From the NCBI GenBank assembly GCA_002455425.1, contig DKKT01000003.1, forward strand, positions 27,274 through 91,273: a stretch of DNA of 64,000 nt, in the 5' to 3' direction. The notes beneath the pieces were generated by a model, which worked only from the letters and a program-made list of their open reading frames with translations, did no database searches and was not told where the DNA came from. This DNA comes from Chthonomonas sp. UBA6659 (GTDB lineage Bacteria > Armatimonadota > Fimbriimonadia > Fimbriimonadales > Fimbriimonadaceae). Every line of letters begins with the position of its first letter. Position 1 is the stretch's first letter. Positions 11,572 through 21,074 of this stretch are shown piece after piece. The position numbers were made by a program, and so were the translations under genes.

Positions 11572-12252
11572 TTATCGGAGGCGCGATCCGGTCAGGAAAC
11601 GGAACAGCGCTTCCAGGGGCGGATAGATGATGTTGCTGATCAGGTGGAGGTTGCTCAGCTGGCCGATCAGGATGATCGCGATGAAGACGATCGACCCCAC
11701 CGTCAAGTTCCATCGGGTCCACTTGAGGCGCATGGGCTCGGAAAGAAACGTCCCCAGGAGCCACATGCCGTCGAGCGGACCGATCGGGAGCAGATTGAAC
11801 AGGCACAGGGACAGGTTGATCACCACACCGTAGATCAAGAGGCTGGAGAAAAACTCGTTCCTCATCAGTTCGCTGCCACCGACCAGGCGCAACACGAGCG
11901 CGAAGATCGCCGCCAAGAGCACGTTCGTCAGCGGTCCCGCCAGCACCGCCAGGAAGTGATCCCAGCGCGGGTTGCGCATCTTGCTCGGGTTCATGGGGAC
12001 TGGCTTGCCCCAACCGATGCCCACCCCGAAAATCGAGGTGAAGATGATCATGATCGTGCCCATCAACTCGAAGTGCTTCGTGAGGTTCAGCGTCACGCGG
12101 CCATAGAAGCTGGGCGTCGGATCACCGGCGGCATCCGCGACTTTCGCGTGCGCGTACTCGTGGAGCCCGATCGCAAGGAAGATCACGATGCCGATCGCCA
12201 GCATCACCGGCGGAGGGGGCAGCTGCATGCCTTGTGCGAGAAGGGTCGTCAT
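11572..12252 (-). CDS. Site-2 protease family (M50) membrane protein
   Basis: Polytopic zinc metalloprotease homologue of 226 aa acting within the membrane. The active-site motif HEYAH is at residues 31-35 and the second zinc/catalytic motif NLLPIGPLDG near residue 160. About five to six hydrophobic segments are present. It belongs to the small YwhC-like (Rv-type) branch without a PDZ domain. The ATG overlaps the lysA stop (ATGA), so the two genes are coupled. The substrate is unknown. Confidence 0.9.
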   Translation of the reverse strand: MTTLLAQGMQLPPPPVMLAIGIVIFLAIGLHEYAHAKVADAAGDPTPSFYGRVTLNLTKHFELMGTIMIIFTSIFGVGIGWGKPVPMNPSKMRNPRWDHFLAVLAGPLTNVLLAAIFALVLRLVGGSELMRNEFFSSLLIYGVVINLSLCLFNLLPIGPLDGMWLLGTFLSEPMRLKWTRWNLTVGSIVFIAIILIGQLSNLHLISNIIYPPLEALFRFLTGSRLR

Positions 12253-13598
12253 CGGTTCTCCCTCTGGGGCAGGATTTCACGGGCGAACATCTCGTCCCAG
12301 GTGTCGCGACGCTGGACCAACTCGGGCGTCCCGTCCTCGAGGATCAGAACCGTCGCCGGGCGCGGAAATCGGTTGTAGTTGCTGGCCATCGAACTGTTGT
12401 ACGCTCCTGTGCAAAGTACCTGGAGATAGTCTCCCACCTGCAAATCGTGGGGCAGGAGCACATCGGCGAAAAGGGTATCGGTTTCGCAGTGCTTGCCCGC
12501 GACCGTGAACCGGTCCAGGACGGGGGCCAGATCATCGAACACCGGCACCTCGCCCCCTTCTTCGCGCGCATCCGCCGGGATGCCCCGGACCGAGTACTTC
12601 GCATCGTAAAGCGCCGGCCTCGCGTTGTCACTGAGGCCACCATCGACGGCCAGGTACGTGCGGCTCTTCCCGTCGCCGATCGGCACCGTCTTGATCGCTC
12701 CGATCCGGTAGAGGGTCACGCCGGATTCGGCGATCAGGGCCCGACCCGGTTCCTGCACCAGCTTCGGCTGGAGATTGAAGCCGCCGAGTCCTTCGACGAC
12801 CCCGTCGACGAGACGTCGGCAGTGGTCCTCGACCGCGGGGGGTTCGTCGGTGTCAAGATAACGGACGCCAAGCCCACCGCCGAGATTGAGGACGCGGGCC
12901 ATGAACCGGTCCCGTCGCCACTGTCCGATCGCGAATTCGGCAACGACTTCGGCCGCCGCATAGTGTGCCTCGGAGTCGAGGAGTTGGGAGCCGATGTGGC
13001 AGTGGAAGCCAACGAGCGGGAGATTGAGTCCCAACATGACCCCTACCGCACGATCGGCAGCCCCGTTCGCGATATTGAAGCCAAACTTCGTGTCGGCCTG
13101 ACCGGTCGCAATCTTCTCGTGGGTCACAGGGTCGACCCCGGGCGCGAGCCGAAGGACGAGATCCGGGCACCGATGATAGGTCTGCTGGAGCTCGAAGATC
13201 TGCTCGATTTCGACGAAGTGATCGACCACGATCTGGCCGACCCCAACCTCGAAGGCGAACTCCAGCTCCGCAAACGACTTGTTGTTGCCGTGGAGGTGGC
13301 ATCGATGGGTGGGGACACCGGCCGCAATGGCGGCGCGGAGTTCGCCCTCGCTCGCGGCGTCGATGAGGCAACCCTCCTCGTAGGCGATCGCGAGGACCGC
13401 GAGGGTGCTGTTCGCCTTCGAGGCAAACGTGACTTCGCACTCGGGCCATGCCTGCCGAAAGGCCTCGCGGTAGCGGCGGATCCGGGTTCGGAAATGGCCC
13501 TCATCGAGCACGTAGAGCGGCGTGCCGAACAGAGCCGCGAGTTCCCGAACCTTGACGTCGGAAAGGATCAAACGCGTGTCGCGTCCAGGTTCGGACAT
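12249..13598 (-). CDS. lysA: Diaminopimelate decarboxylase
   Basis: PLP-dependent fold-type III decarboxylase of 449 aa that converts meso-diaminopimelate to L-lysine, the last step of lysine synthesis. The PLP lysine lies in the segment VTFASKANST, the phosphate-binding glycine loop is LNLGGGLGVRY, and the EPGRALIAE and late CTGAYNSSM motifs are present. The length is normal. It overlaps the following M50 gene by 4 nt and follows the GHL10 gene by 7 nt, indicating one operon. Confidence 0.96.
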   Translation of the reverse strand: MSEPGRDTRLILSDVKVRELAALFGTPLYVLDEGHFRTRIRRYREAFRQAWPECEVTFASKANSTLAVLAIAYEEGCLIDAASEGELRAAIAAGVPTHRCHLHGNNKSFAELEFAFEVGVGQIVVDHFVEIEQIFELQQTYHRCPDLVLRLAPGVDPVTHEKIATGQADTKFGFNIANGAADRAVGVMLGLNLPLVGFHCHIGSQLLDSEAHYAAAEVVAEFAIGQWRRDRFMARVLNLGGGLGVRYLDTDEPPAVEDHCRRLVDGVVEGLGGFNLQPKLVQEPGRALIAESGVTLYRIGAIKTVPIGDGKSRTYLAVDGGLSDNARPALYDAKYSVRGIPADAREEGGEVPVFDDLAPVLDRFTVAGKHCETDTLFADVLLPHDLQVGDYLQVLCTGAYNSSMASNYNRFPRPATVLILEDGTPELVQRRDTWDEMFAREILPQRENR

Positions 13599-13605
13599 CG
13601 GGACA

Positions 13606-15069
13606 TTATGGCACCTTGATCACGGTACGCTTGCCTTCGATCCCGGCTCGATCGATGGCCGCGACGGCCACGGCCTCGAGTCCGTCTGCGCGCCATTCGA
13701 TCGACGGCTCCGATTGGACGCGCTCAAGCCGCCACGTGCCCCCACGCAACGCATAGGCCGTCCAGAAACGCACTTCGGCCTGACCCTTGAGTCCGATCCG
13801 CAGCCGATCGCCGACGCGCTTCGAGCCCGTGAGCACTGGCGCCGCCGGCGTCTCGCGCGGGTCATCGAGCCAAGGTGAGGCGGGGACGAGCGCCGCGTGG
13901 GCGTAGACGCCTTCTGCGAGCCGCGTGTTGATCGACTTGAAGTCCTCTTTGAACGCCCTCATGCTGAAGTGGAGGTTGCCGGTCGCTCCCTTGCGCTTCC
14001 GCGTCTCGTCGATCTGGTCGATGATCTCGTCGACGCTCCAGTTGCCGAACTTCTCTCCGACCCGTGTCGTGTAGTTCCCGGGCCACAGGTGGCGGCCGCG
14101 CGGGTTGTTGGCGATCCACCAATCGAGCAGTGTGGTGTAGCTCTGGGCTTTGCGATCGATCGCCCAGTACAGCTGGGGGCTGAAGTAGTCGCACCAGCCT
14201 GACTTCAGCCACTTCGCCGAGTTCGCGTAGAGATCTTCGAACGTGTCGATCCCGGCCTGAATTCCCTCCGGAACACCGGGGCGGTAGATGCCGAACGGAC
14301 TGATCCCGACCTTGACCCACTTCTTGGTTTGCTTGACCGCCTGATACATCCGCTGGACAAACTGGTCGGTGTTCCGGCGCCGCCAATCGGCTCGCGAGAG
14401 GCGTCCGCCCCGCTTCTGATAGGTCAGGTAAGAAGCGTCGTCGCCGAACGGCACGACCGCCCCGCTCTCGCGGATCGGATAGGGGTAGAAGTAATCGTCG
14501 ATGTGGACGCCGTCGACGTCGTAGCGCCTCACGACGTCGATCATGACTTTAAGGGCCTGATCTTGGACCCGCGCGTCGCCCGGGTCCATCCACTGGTAGC
14601 GTCCGTATTCAACGACTCCTCGCGGCATCGCACGACTCACGTGGGTCGGCGCCGGTCGACCCTTCGCCGCCGGATGCCAGGCCCGGTAGGGATTGAACCA
14701 CGCGTGCAGTTCGAGGCCGCGCCGGTGGGCTTCCTCAACGGCAAAGGAGAGCGGATCCCACTCCGGATCGGGGGCCTTGCCCTGGGTGCCGGTTAGATAC
14801 TCCGACCACGGTTCGAGTTCCGACTTGTAGAGGGCGTCGGCGCTCGGCCGGACTTGAAAAACGATCGCGTTCAAACGCAGTTTCTGAGCGCGGTCGAGAA
14901 TCGCAAGGAGCTCGCGCTGCTGCTGGGAGGTCGAGAGATCGCGTCGCGATGGCCAGTCGATGTTGTCGACCGTCGCCACCCAAACACCCCGAAACTCCCG
15001 CGCCGGGGAGGGCGGTTCGGACAGCGGGACAGTCATGAGGGCGGAAGCGGCGATCAGGGCCAAGGTCAT
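13606..15069 (-). CDS. Secreted glycoside hydrolase-like protein (GHL10/UPF0748, YngK type)
   Basis: Predicted exported TIM-barrel protein of 487 aa. The signal peptide (MTLALIAASALMTVPLS) is followed by the family start REFRGVWVATVDNIDWPS. Conserved elements HAWFNPYRA, the acidic VDGVHIDDYFYPYP and the SPFGIYRPG segment are visible. A beta-sandwich-like tail follows. The ATG at 15069 is preferred over an upstream one because it begins the signal peptide. It is divergent from the gene at 15105. The family is thought to act on cell-wall or extracellular glycans; the substrate is not known. Confidence 0.88.
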   Translation of the reverse strand: MTLALIAASALMTVPLSEPPSPAREFRGVWVATVDNIDWPSRRDLSTSQQQRELLAILDRAQKLRLNAIVFQVRPSADALYKSELEPWSEYLTGTQGKAPDPEWDPLSFAVEEAHRRGLELHAWFNPYRAWHPAAKGRPAPTHVSRAMPRGVVEYGRYQWMDPGDARVQDQALKVMIDVVRRYDVDGVHIDDYFYPYPIRESGAVVPFGDDASYLTYQKRGGRLSRADWRRRNTDQFVQRMYQAVKQTKKWVKVGISPFGIYRPGVPEGIQAGIDTFEDLYANSAKWLKSGWCDYFSPQLYWAIDRKAQSYTTLLDWWIANNPRGRHLWPGNYTTRVGEKFGNWSVDEIIDQIDETRKRKGATGNLHFSMRAFKEDFKSINTRLAEGVYAHAALVPASPWLDDPRETPAAPVLTGSKRVGDRLRIGLKGQAEVRFWTAYALRGGTWRLERVQSEPSIEWRADGLEAVAVAAIDRAGIEGKRTVIKVP

Positions 15070-15104
15070 GCGCGGTTTCTTTGCCGATGGTAGCATGGCG
15101 AACC

Positions 15105-15629
15105 ATGGCAACGGAACCCTCGGTGTCCTTCAGCGGATTGGACGCCACCCTGCGTGAGGTTCGGCTCCCCATGGGGCTCATCGTCGACGAAGTCGTGCTC
15201 GCGATGGCTCAGACCGACGTCTTCGACGACCCGTGGAAGCTTGTGGCCTCCTCTCCGGGCCGGATTCGGGCCGTCATCGGCGAGGCCGGCATCCAGGCCT
15301 TCCTCGAGGCCAAAGCTCCGGCCGGACTCTCCAACTTCGAAGTGACCATCGCGGACGGCGTCGTCTACGTGAAGGCGTCGGCCCGGGTCGTGATCGAAAT
15401 CCGCGCGATGGCGACCTGCCGCTTCGAAGTCGAAGACGGAACGCGCCTCAACGTGAAGCTCGCCGCCCTCGACCCGGGTGGGCCGCTCAAGGGGATGGTC
15501 GAGGGCAAGCTCGAAGAGCTGAATCCGTTATTCGACGCGTCTCAGCTCCCACTACCCTGCACAATCGAGTCCGTCGATGCGCGCGACGGGCAGATCGTGA
15601 TGGTGGGGACGCTTTCCCCGCCCGAATGA
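15105..15629 (+). CDS. LmeA-like (DUF2993) phospholipid-binding protein
   Basis: A 174-aa protein without an obvious signal peptide. Its pattern of alternating hydrophobic strands, with the late segment LNPLFDASQLPLPCTIESV followed by DGQIVMVGT, is typical of the LmeA/DUF2993 family of lipid-binding domains. The start at 15105 (MATEPS) is chosen since the preceding eight codons overlap the divergent promoter region. Family assignment rests on pattern recognition, not on a search. Confidence 0.6.
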   Translation: MATEPSVSFSGLDATLREVRLPMGLIVDEVVLAMAQTDVFDDPWKLVASSPGRIRAVIGEAGIQAFLEAKAPAGLSNFEVTIADGVVYVKASARVVIEIRAMATCRFEVEDGTRLNVKLAALDPGGPLKGMVEGKLEELNPLFDASQLPLPCTIESVDARDGQIVMVGTLSPPE

Positions 15630-15658
15630 GCCGGGGTCGGCGAGCGTCACAATAGGAC

Positions 15659-18376
15659 ATGCTTTGGCGCGCGATCGGGTTCGGCTGTCTCCTCATCGGA
15701 GCCTCGACCTCTGCTCAGCTCACCCAGGACGAGCGTCGAGGGCTCGAAGACACGCTCTCCCTCGGCAACTTGACGGTCAAGGACCTGACGTTCGAGCGCA
15801 AGCCTTTCAAGGACCCCCTACGGCTTCCGCTCGTCGATCTTGCCCTCGATCGGCCCCTCGACGCGGCCGACCGCCTCATGGCGCTCCATGCCGAAGGGAA
15901 TACCGGTCCGATCAGCCGCATGCTCACGGTGCTGTGCCAACAGGGGCTCGCGGACCCGGGCCCGTTTACACTGGCCGCGACGGTCACCAAGGCTCCGATG
16001 ATCCCGCCCGCCGTTCCGGCCTCGCTCCAGGCACCGGTGCTGAATCTCGTGATGGCGATCCTGGAGGCCGACAACCAAGTCGCAAAAGCCACGGAGCAGC
16101 TCACCCTCGACGAAAAGCGTGTGCTCGTCGAGTCGATGCCCGGCTGGGCCGTCGAGGAACCTACGATCAAGTTCGATTTCGTTCGATCGACGCCGGCTCC
16201 GGCGCCTAAGATCCTCGCTCTCCTCGCCAAAGTGGATGTGGCTCGGATTCGGGTTGCCGCAATCGAGCTCTCGGCCGCGATCGAACGTGCGCTTCCGCTC
16301 CTGCGCCAAGCGGCCACCGGTGCGGGCCTGCTCGGCGAGCGGATCATGGTCGATATCGGCGGCCTCGCCGTCGTCCTGTCCGGGAGCGGCAACGACCTCC
16401 ACCCCGAATCGGATCGGGCGCTCGTGATCGACCTCGGGGGAGATGACCACTATGTCGGTCGTGTCGGCTCTGGGATCGGACGGTCCGGCGTCCTTCTCGA
16501 CCTCGGTGGCGACGACCGCTACGACCTCCCCGATGCGTCGCTCGGTTGCGGCATCCTCGGCATCGGTATTGCCCGTGACATCGGAGGGGACGACCGCGTT
16601 CACGGTCGCTCGCTCTGCTTGGGTGCCGGGCTCGCCGGGGTCGGCGTCTATGTGAAAGAAGGTGGAGAGCAGGACGTCTACTCCGCAACTTCCCTGGCCC
16701 AAGGATTCGGCCAGTTCGGTGTCGGCCTGATGTTCGACAGTCGCGGCAACGATCGCTACGACCTCAAGCTGTTCGGCCAGGGCGCGGCCCGCACGCAAGG
16801 CGTCGGGTGGCTCATCGACCGCGAAGGGTCCGACGTCTATCGGGCCGGGGGACTGATCCTCAACTCTCCGCTCTTCAAGGACGTCTACTACTCGTTCGCC
16901 CAAGGCTTCTCGTCCGGCTATCGCGAGGACACCGGGGGCACGAGCGGAGGCATCGGACTCCTGACCGACCTTGCCGGCGACGACTTCTACCTCGGCGAAA
17001 CGTACATGCAGGCGGCGAGCTACTGGTTCGCGATCGGATCGCTGTTCGATCGATCGGGCCATGACACCTACACCGGCTACCACTATTGTCAGTCGAGCGC
17101 GATGCATATGACGGCGGCGTTTCTCTTCGATCTCGCGGGAGACGACGGTTATCTGACCAAATTCGGAGCGTCGCACGCGATCGGCCATGACTACGGCGTC
17201 GCGATGCTCTTCGACCGCGCCGGGAGCGATGTCTACGCGGCGCGCGACAGCCAGCCGGGGATCGGCAACGCCAATGGTCTCGGCATCTTTCTCGAAGCCG
17301 CCGGGGAGGATCGCTATGCAGGCCCGCCCGCGACGGGCAACGCAGCGCGCGGGTCCGGCTCGTTGGGAGTCTTCTGCGATCTGAGCGGCCAGGACCGATA
17401 TCGCGACGGGCTCGCGGACGGCCAAGGCGTCTCCAAGGACACCTGGGGGGTGGCATACGACGTTGAAGACGTCCGTGGGACGGGGAGCGGCCCGACCGCG
17501 GAGCGACCGAAGCCGGTCGCGGGTTCGGTCCCGAAGCCGAGCGATGCCGACCTCGAGGCGATCTATCGCAAAGCGACCCAATGGGGCGTTGGAACGGCGG
17601 TCGACGAGGTCGCCGAGAACATCGACAAGCTGATCGCGATCGGACTCCCCGCGGTCGAGTGGATGGTGGCCAACAAGCTCCGCACGGCATCCCGGCTCGA
17701 ACAGCGAGCGTTCGTCCAAGTTGCCGCCGGAGTCGGAGCCGCAGCGAAAGAGGCGATCGCGCTGAAGATCGCCAGTCCGAACGAAGACGAAGCCCGTGTC
17801 GCCCTCATGGTTTGCGTCGACGGGACGTTTCTCGAGGCGGCCGGGCTGATCCCGGGTGCCATCCAGCGTCCCGCGCTCCAACGACCGGCGGTGCGCGCGG
17901 CGGGACTTCTCGGCGCCAAGGCCGCCGTACCCGAACTGCTCCCCCTATGCGCGGATGCGGACCGGATCCTCGCCCTCTACGCCGTCGTCGCCCTCGCCCA
18001 GCTCAAGGACGAATCCTCGATCGCGACGGCGCGAGCTTTGATCGCAACCGCCGAACTTCCGATCCGAAAGGCCGCCCTCTCACTCCTCGCGGGCTTTCCC
18101 CAGCAAGGATTCGAGGCGGGACAGGCGATGGCGGCCGACCCCGACGAAAAGACCGCCCGGCTCGGGATTGAGCTCCTCGGGATGCTCGGCACGAAGCCGG
18201 CGCTCGGCGAGATCGCGACGAAGCTGGTCGATGCCAGACCCGGCGTACGGATTCAGGCGCTGTTGGCGCTCAACGGCCGCTGCCCCGAGGAGCACCGGAC
18301 GGTGCTCCTCAGTCTACGAAAGGACCCAATCCCGACCGTCCGGGCGGTGGCCCAACGAATCGATCCCGGCCGTTGA
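15659..18376 (+). CDS. Secreted protein with GDD-Y repeats and HEAT-like C-terminus
   Basis: A 905-aa exported protein with a signal peptide (MLWRAIGFGCLLIGASTSAQ). Residues about 245-590 hold roughly ten copies of a 28-40-residue unit, D-x-G-G-D-D-x-Y followed by a glycine-rich stretch ending in G-V-x-L-F. This looks like a beta-solenoid. Residues about 625-905 form helical HEAT/armadillo-like repeats. It follows the DUF2993-like gene by 29 nt on the same strand. It converges with jag, 3 nt apart. I do not recognise a characterised relative; the architecture suggests an extracellular scaffold or binding protein. Confidence 0.8.
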   Translation: MLWRAIGFGCLLIGASTSAQLTQDERRGLEDTLSLGNLTVKDLTFERKPFKDPLRLPLVDLALDRPLDAADRLMALHAEGNTGPISRMLTVLCQQGLADPGPFTLAATVTKAPMIPPAVPASLQAPVLNLVMAILEADNQVAKATEQLTLDEKRVLVESMPGWAVEEPTIKFDFVRSTPAPAPKILALLAKVDVARIRVAAIELSAAIERALPLLRQAATGAGLLGERIMVDIGGLAVVLSGSGNDLHPESDRALVIDLGGDDHYVGRVGSGIGRSGVLLDLGGDDRYDLPDASLGCGILGIGIARDIGGDDRVHGRSLCLGAGLAGVGVYVKEGGEQDVYSATSLAQGFGQFGVGLMFDSRGNDRYDLKLFGQGAARTQGVGWLIDREGSDVYRAGGLILNSPLFKDVYYSFAQGFSSGYREDTGGTSGGIGLLTDLAGDDFYLGETYMQAASYWFAIGSLFDRSGHDTYTGYHYCQSSAMHMTAAFLFDLAGDDGYLTKFGASHAIGHDYGVAMLFDRAGSDVYAARDSQPGIGNANGLGIFLEAAGEDRYAGPPATGNAARGSGSLGVFCDLSGQDRYRDGLADGQGVSKDTWGVAYDVEDVRGTGSGPTAERPKPVAGSVPKPSDADLEAIYRKATQWGVGTAVDEVAENIDKLIAIGLPAVEWMVANKLRTASRLEQRAFVQVAAGVGAAAKEAIALKIASPNEDEARVALMVCVDGTFLEAAGLIPGAIQRPALQRPAVRAAGLLGAKAAVPELLPLCADADRILALYAVVALAQLKDESSIATARALIATAELPIRKAALSLLAGFPQQGFEAGQAMAADPDEKTARLGIELLGMLGTKPALGEIATKLVDARPGVRIQALLALNGRCPEEHRTVLLSLRKDPIPTVRAVAQRIDPGR

Positions 18377-18379
18377 GAG

Positions 18380-19222
18380 CTACTCCCCCGGAGCGATGAC
18401 GACTCGCCGGTTCGGCTCTTCGCCCTCACTGTAGGTGGTGATGCCGTCCATCGTCGAGAGGGCATGGTGGACGACCCGTCGCTCGAATGCGGGGAGGGCG
18501 TCGAGGACCGCTTCTTCGCCGCGCTCGCGGACTTGCTCGGCGATCTGAACCGCGAGGGTGGTCAGGGCCTCGGCCCGACGTCGCCGGTAGTGATTGCCAT
18601 CGAGGGTGACGCGCACCCCGTTACCGAGTTGGCGTCCACCGATGACGTTCATGAGGTACTGGAATGCGTTCAGGACCTCGCCCTGCTTTCCGATGAGGAA
18701 GCCGACGTCCTTGCCGTCGAGTTCAAGGTTGACGTACCGCCCGTTCAGTTCCGCAATATCAACGACGACCTGGAGGTCGGCCAGTTCCAGAACTTCGCGC
18801 ACCATCTCCGCCAATTGCTCGGCGTCGGCTTGGGTGGCCACGACGTCGGGGCGGTCGGGACCCTCTTCCTCGTCCGATTCGGCCGATGCCTCAGGGGTGG
18901 CCGCCTTGACAGGCTTGTCGGCTTTCGCGCCGCGCCCCGGTTTGGCGGGAGCCTCTTCCTTCTTCACCGACGGCTTCTCAGGCTTGGCCGGCTTCTCGGG
19001 CTTGGCGTCCTTGACCGGTTTGTCGGCGGTCTTGCCGGCTTTCGGTTTACCCTTGCTGGGGGACTCAGAGACGGTGGCACGGACTCGGACTTGGCTCTTG
19101 CCGAACAGACCCTTCGATTCCTCGAGGACCTCAACCGCGACCCGTTCGGTATCGACACCGAGTTGGTTGGCGGCTTGGCGGACGGCTTCGTCGATGGACT
19201 TGGCGGTGATCTCGATGCTCAT
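18380..19222 (-). CDS. jag: Jag/KhpB/EloR-type RNA-binding protein
   Basis: A 280-aa protein with a Jag_N domain (1-52), a long Lys/Pro/Glu-rich linker (about 53-130), a KH domain with the GFLIGKQGEVL motif (near 180), and an R3H domain (about 210-270) with the YRRRRAEAL motif. Family members bind RNA and influence cell-wall synthesis and division. It is the last gene of the rpmH-rnpA-yidD-yidC-jag cluster, 5 nt after yidC. Confidence 0.92.
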   Translation of the reverse strand: MSIEITAKSIDEAVRQAANQLGVDTERVAVEVLEESKGLFGKSQVRVRATVSESPSKGKPKAGKTADKPVKDAKPEKPAKPEKPSVKKEEAPAKPGRGAKADKPVKAATPEASAESDEEEGPDRPDVVATQADAEQLAEMVREVLELADLQVVVDIAELNGRYVNLELDGKDVGFLIGKQGEVLNAFQYLMNVIGGRQLGNGVRVTLDGNHYRRRRAEALTTLAVQIAEQVRERGEEAVLDALPAFERRVVHHALSTMDGITTYSEGEEPNRRVVIAPGE

Positions 19223-19227
19223 AGCGT

Positions 19228-20550
19228 TTACTTCTTCTTCTTTTTGGGCTTCGGCTTCTGGACCTTCGGCGTACCCGTGTTCTTGAACATGCCGTTACCC
19301 GGAGCTCCGTTGAACGGTTTTCCGTTGTTCGGTGGCGCTTGGGGGAACACGCCGCCGCCGGGGGCGTTCTGTTTGACGAGCGGCGGCAGTGGCATCCGAT
19401 AGGCGCGGAGCGACTGGATCGTAGAGAAGATGTTGGTGAAGATCCAGTACAGGACGAAGGCCGACGGCAGCGGCCAGAAGAACATCATGATCGTCACGAA
19501 GACGGCGACACCGATCCCAAGGAGCCGCTGCTGCTTGGCATTCGTCGGATCCGAGACCGGGGTCAGCATCGAGGTCACGACCATCGAAATGCCGTAGAGG
19601 ACCAGGAGCGGGTAGTCCATCTCGCCGAGGTTCGGCGCGGTCCATCCGTGCGTTCCCTGGGCGAAGCTCGGGTTGATCCACAGGAAGGTGCCGTTCCGGA
19701 ACTCGAACCGGTAGTGGACCATGCATTGGTACACGAGCAGGAAGAGCGGGAGCTGGATCAGCATGGGCAGACAGCCCGCGGCGGGATTGATGCCGTACGT
19801 CTTGTACAGCTCCATCGACTTCGCTTGGTACTGGCCAGGCTCGCTCTTGTACTTCTCCTGGAGCTCCTTGAGCATCGGGCTGAGCTGGCTCATCTGGCGG
19901 CTCCACATGAGCTGACGCTGGGCGAACGGCCAGACGAGCGACCGAACGACGATCGCGAGCAGAAGCGCCGCAAAGGCGTAGGAGAACCCCGGCTGGCGAC
20001 CTGTGGCGGCCACGAGCGTGTCGATGACGACATAGCCGGGGACGAGACCGACGATCTTGTCGGTCTTGTTCATCTCCCCGAGGTCGCGGACGATCCGTTC
20101 GTAGGACTCCTTCGGCGAGATCTTCTCGGCTGGAAAGTCTGGATGCTTTGCGACGGGGAAACTCTCGGACCAGACCGGCTTCTCATGGAACGCCTTGTGC
20201 CGGGCCTGGATCGTCATGTAGGCCGTCGTCATCCGATTGATGTCGTTCCGCTGTTTGGCGGCCTTCCACTCGGTGTCGGTGACCAGAGTTACGGCTTCGA
20301 GAATCTTCCGGTCCTTTTCTTGCTGGCTGAGCTTTTCCTGGTTGATTTTCGACTCGTATCGCGGGAGTTCGGCCGCGATCGAGACGTCCTTGATCTCGCG
20401 GTTGAGTGTCCGAAGCTGCTCGAGGATCTTGTCCGCCGGGCGCACGTCCGGCGGCTGAGACCCGAAGAACAGCTGGAACCCGAGGAAAATCACCGCTGCG
20501 AAGAGCAGCGTGCTCATGATGTTCGACTTCGGTCGCGGTTGTTGACTCAT
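19228..20550 (-). CDS. yidC: Membrane protein insertase YidC
   Basis: Inner-membrane insertase of the YidC/Oxa1/Alb3 family, 440 aa. An N-terminal transmembrane helix is followed by a small extracytoplasmic domain (much shorter than in E. coli), then the conserved five-helix core with NPAAGCLPMLIQLPLF. The C-terminus is a proline- and lysine-rich tail ending in KKKKK, typical of ribosome-binding tails. The ATG at 20550 is used; the TTG before it is in frame but unneeded. Confidence 0.95.
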   Translation of the reverse strand: MSQQPRPKSNIMSTLLFAAVIFLGFQLFFGSQPPDVRPADKILEQLRTLNREIKDVSIAAELPRYESKINQEKLSQQEKDRKILEAVTLVTDTEWKAAKQRNDINRMTTAYMTIQARHKAFHEKPVWSESFPVAKHPDFPAEKISPKESYERIVRDLGEMNKTDKIVGLVPGYVVIDTLVAATGRQPGFSYAFAALLLAIVVRSLVWPFAQRQLMWSRQMSQLSPMLKELQEKYKSEPGQYQAKSMELYKTYGINPAAGCLPMLIQLPLFLLVYQCMVHYRFEFRNGTFLWINPSFAQGTHGWTAPNLGEMDYPLLVLYGISMVVTSMLTPVSDPTNAKQQRLLGIGVAVFVTIMMFFWPLPSAFVLYWIFTNIFSTIQSLRAYRMPLPPLVKQNAPGGGVFPQAPPNNGKPFNGAPGNGMFKNTGTPKVQKPKPKKKKK

Positions 20551-20563
20551 CAAATCGTTTGGT

Positions 20564-20773
20564 TCAGGGAACGGGATCGTGGCCGCCGGGGCGGAATGGA
20601 TGGCAGCGACAAATTCGTTTGAGGCCCATCCAACTCCCTTTGAACAGGCCGTAGCGCTCGATGGCGACGAGGGTGTACTCGGAACAACTGGGCGTGTAGC
20701 GGCATGTCGGGGGCTTCCAGCGAGTGCCTTTCTGATAGCATCGGATCAAGAAGACGCCGATTCTTCGGCCCAT
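20564..20773 (-). CDS. yidD: Membrane protein insertion efficiency factor YidD
   Basis: A 69-aa protein with the family signature [19 protein letters not shown] and the closing [13 protein letters not shown]. It is thought to assist YidC-dependent insertion. It overlaps the end of rnpA by 28 nt and lies 13 nt before yidC, the normal order. Confidence 0.95.
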   Translation of the reverse strand: MGRRIGVFLIRCYQKGTRWKPPTCRYTPSCSEYTLVAIERYGLFKGSWMGLKRICRCHPFRPGGHDPVP

Positions 20774-21006
20774 CGCCTCGTTCCCTCACCGATCGCCCGA
20801 GCGAGGTCGCCCTCAAGCTGCTCGAACGTCGCCTGCCCCGTTGTCGAGTTGGCCACGATTACGATGTCGCATCGGGGGTCGATGACTTGACTCCGGAGCG
20901 CTGCTCTCACCCGTCTTTTTTGCCGGTTGCGTCGGGCGTGGCATCCGATTGCTCGGACGGTTGCGATCCCGACTTTCCCTTCACCAGCCCCGACGATGGC
21001 CCGCAC
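20746..21006 (-). CDS. rnpA: RNase P protein component (start unresolved)
   Basis: Protein subunit of RNase P, which matures tRNA 5' ends. The conserved core [18 protein letters not shown] (family RNR motif) and the later [11 protein letters not shown] strand are clear. The first canonical start codon in frame is the GTG at 21006, which gives 86 aa but drops the first family helix. That helix is nevertheless encoded in frame upstream (RRARFDALFESGLRAKGAC, about 21005-21065). Upstream of that helix the frame stays open to a TAA at 21184-21186 with no ATG, GTG, TTG or CTG. The real start may be an ATT or ATC codon, or a frameshift from rpmH. Confidence 0.8.
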   Translation of the reverse strand: MRAIVGAGEGKVGIATVRAIGCHARRNRQKRRVRAALRSQVIDPRCDIVIVANSTTGQATFEQLEGDLARAIGEGTRRWAEESASS

Positions 21007-21074
21007 GCATGCGCCCTTGGCTCGGAGGCCAGACTCGAAGAGGGCGTCGAATCGCGCCCGGCGAAGACCCTGTC

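Noticed and set aside
11408..12013. N-terminal extension of the metalloprotease frame
   Set aside because: It overlaps the M50 gene in another frame, is Arg/Pro-rich, and lies before a clear signal segment with its own start.
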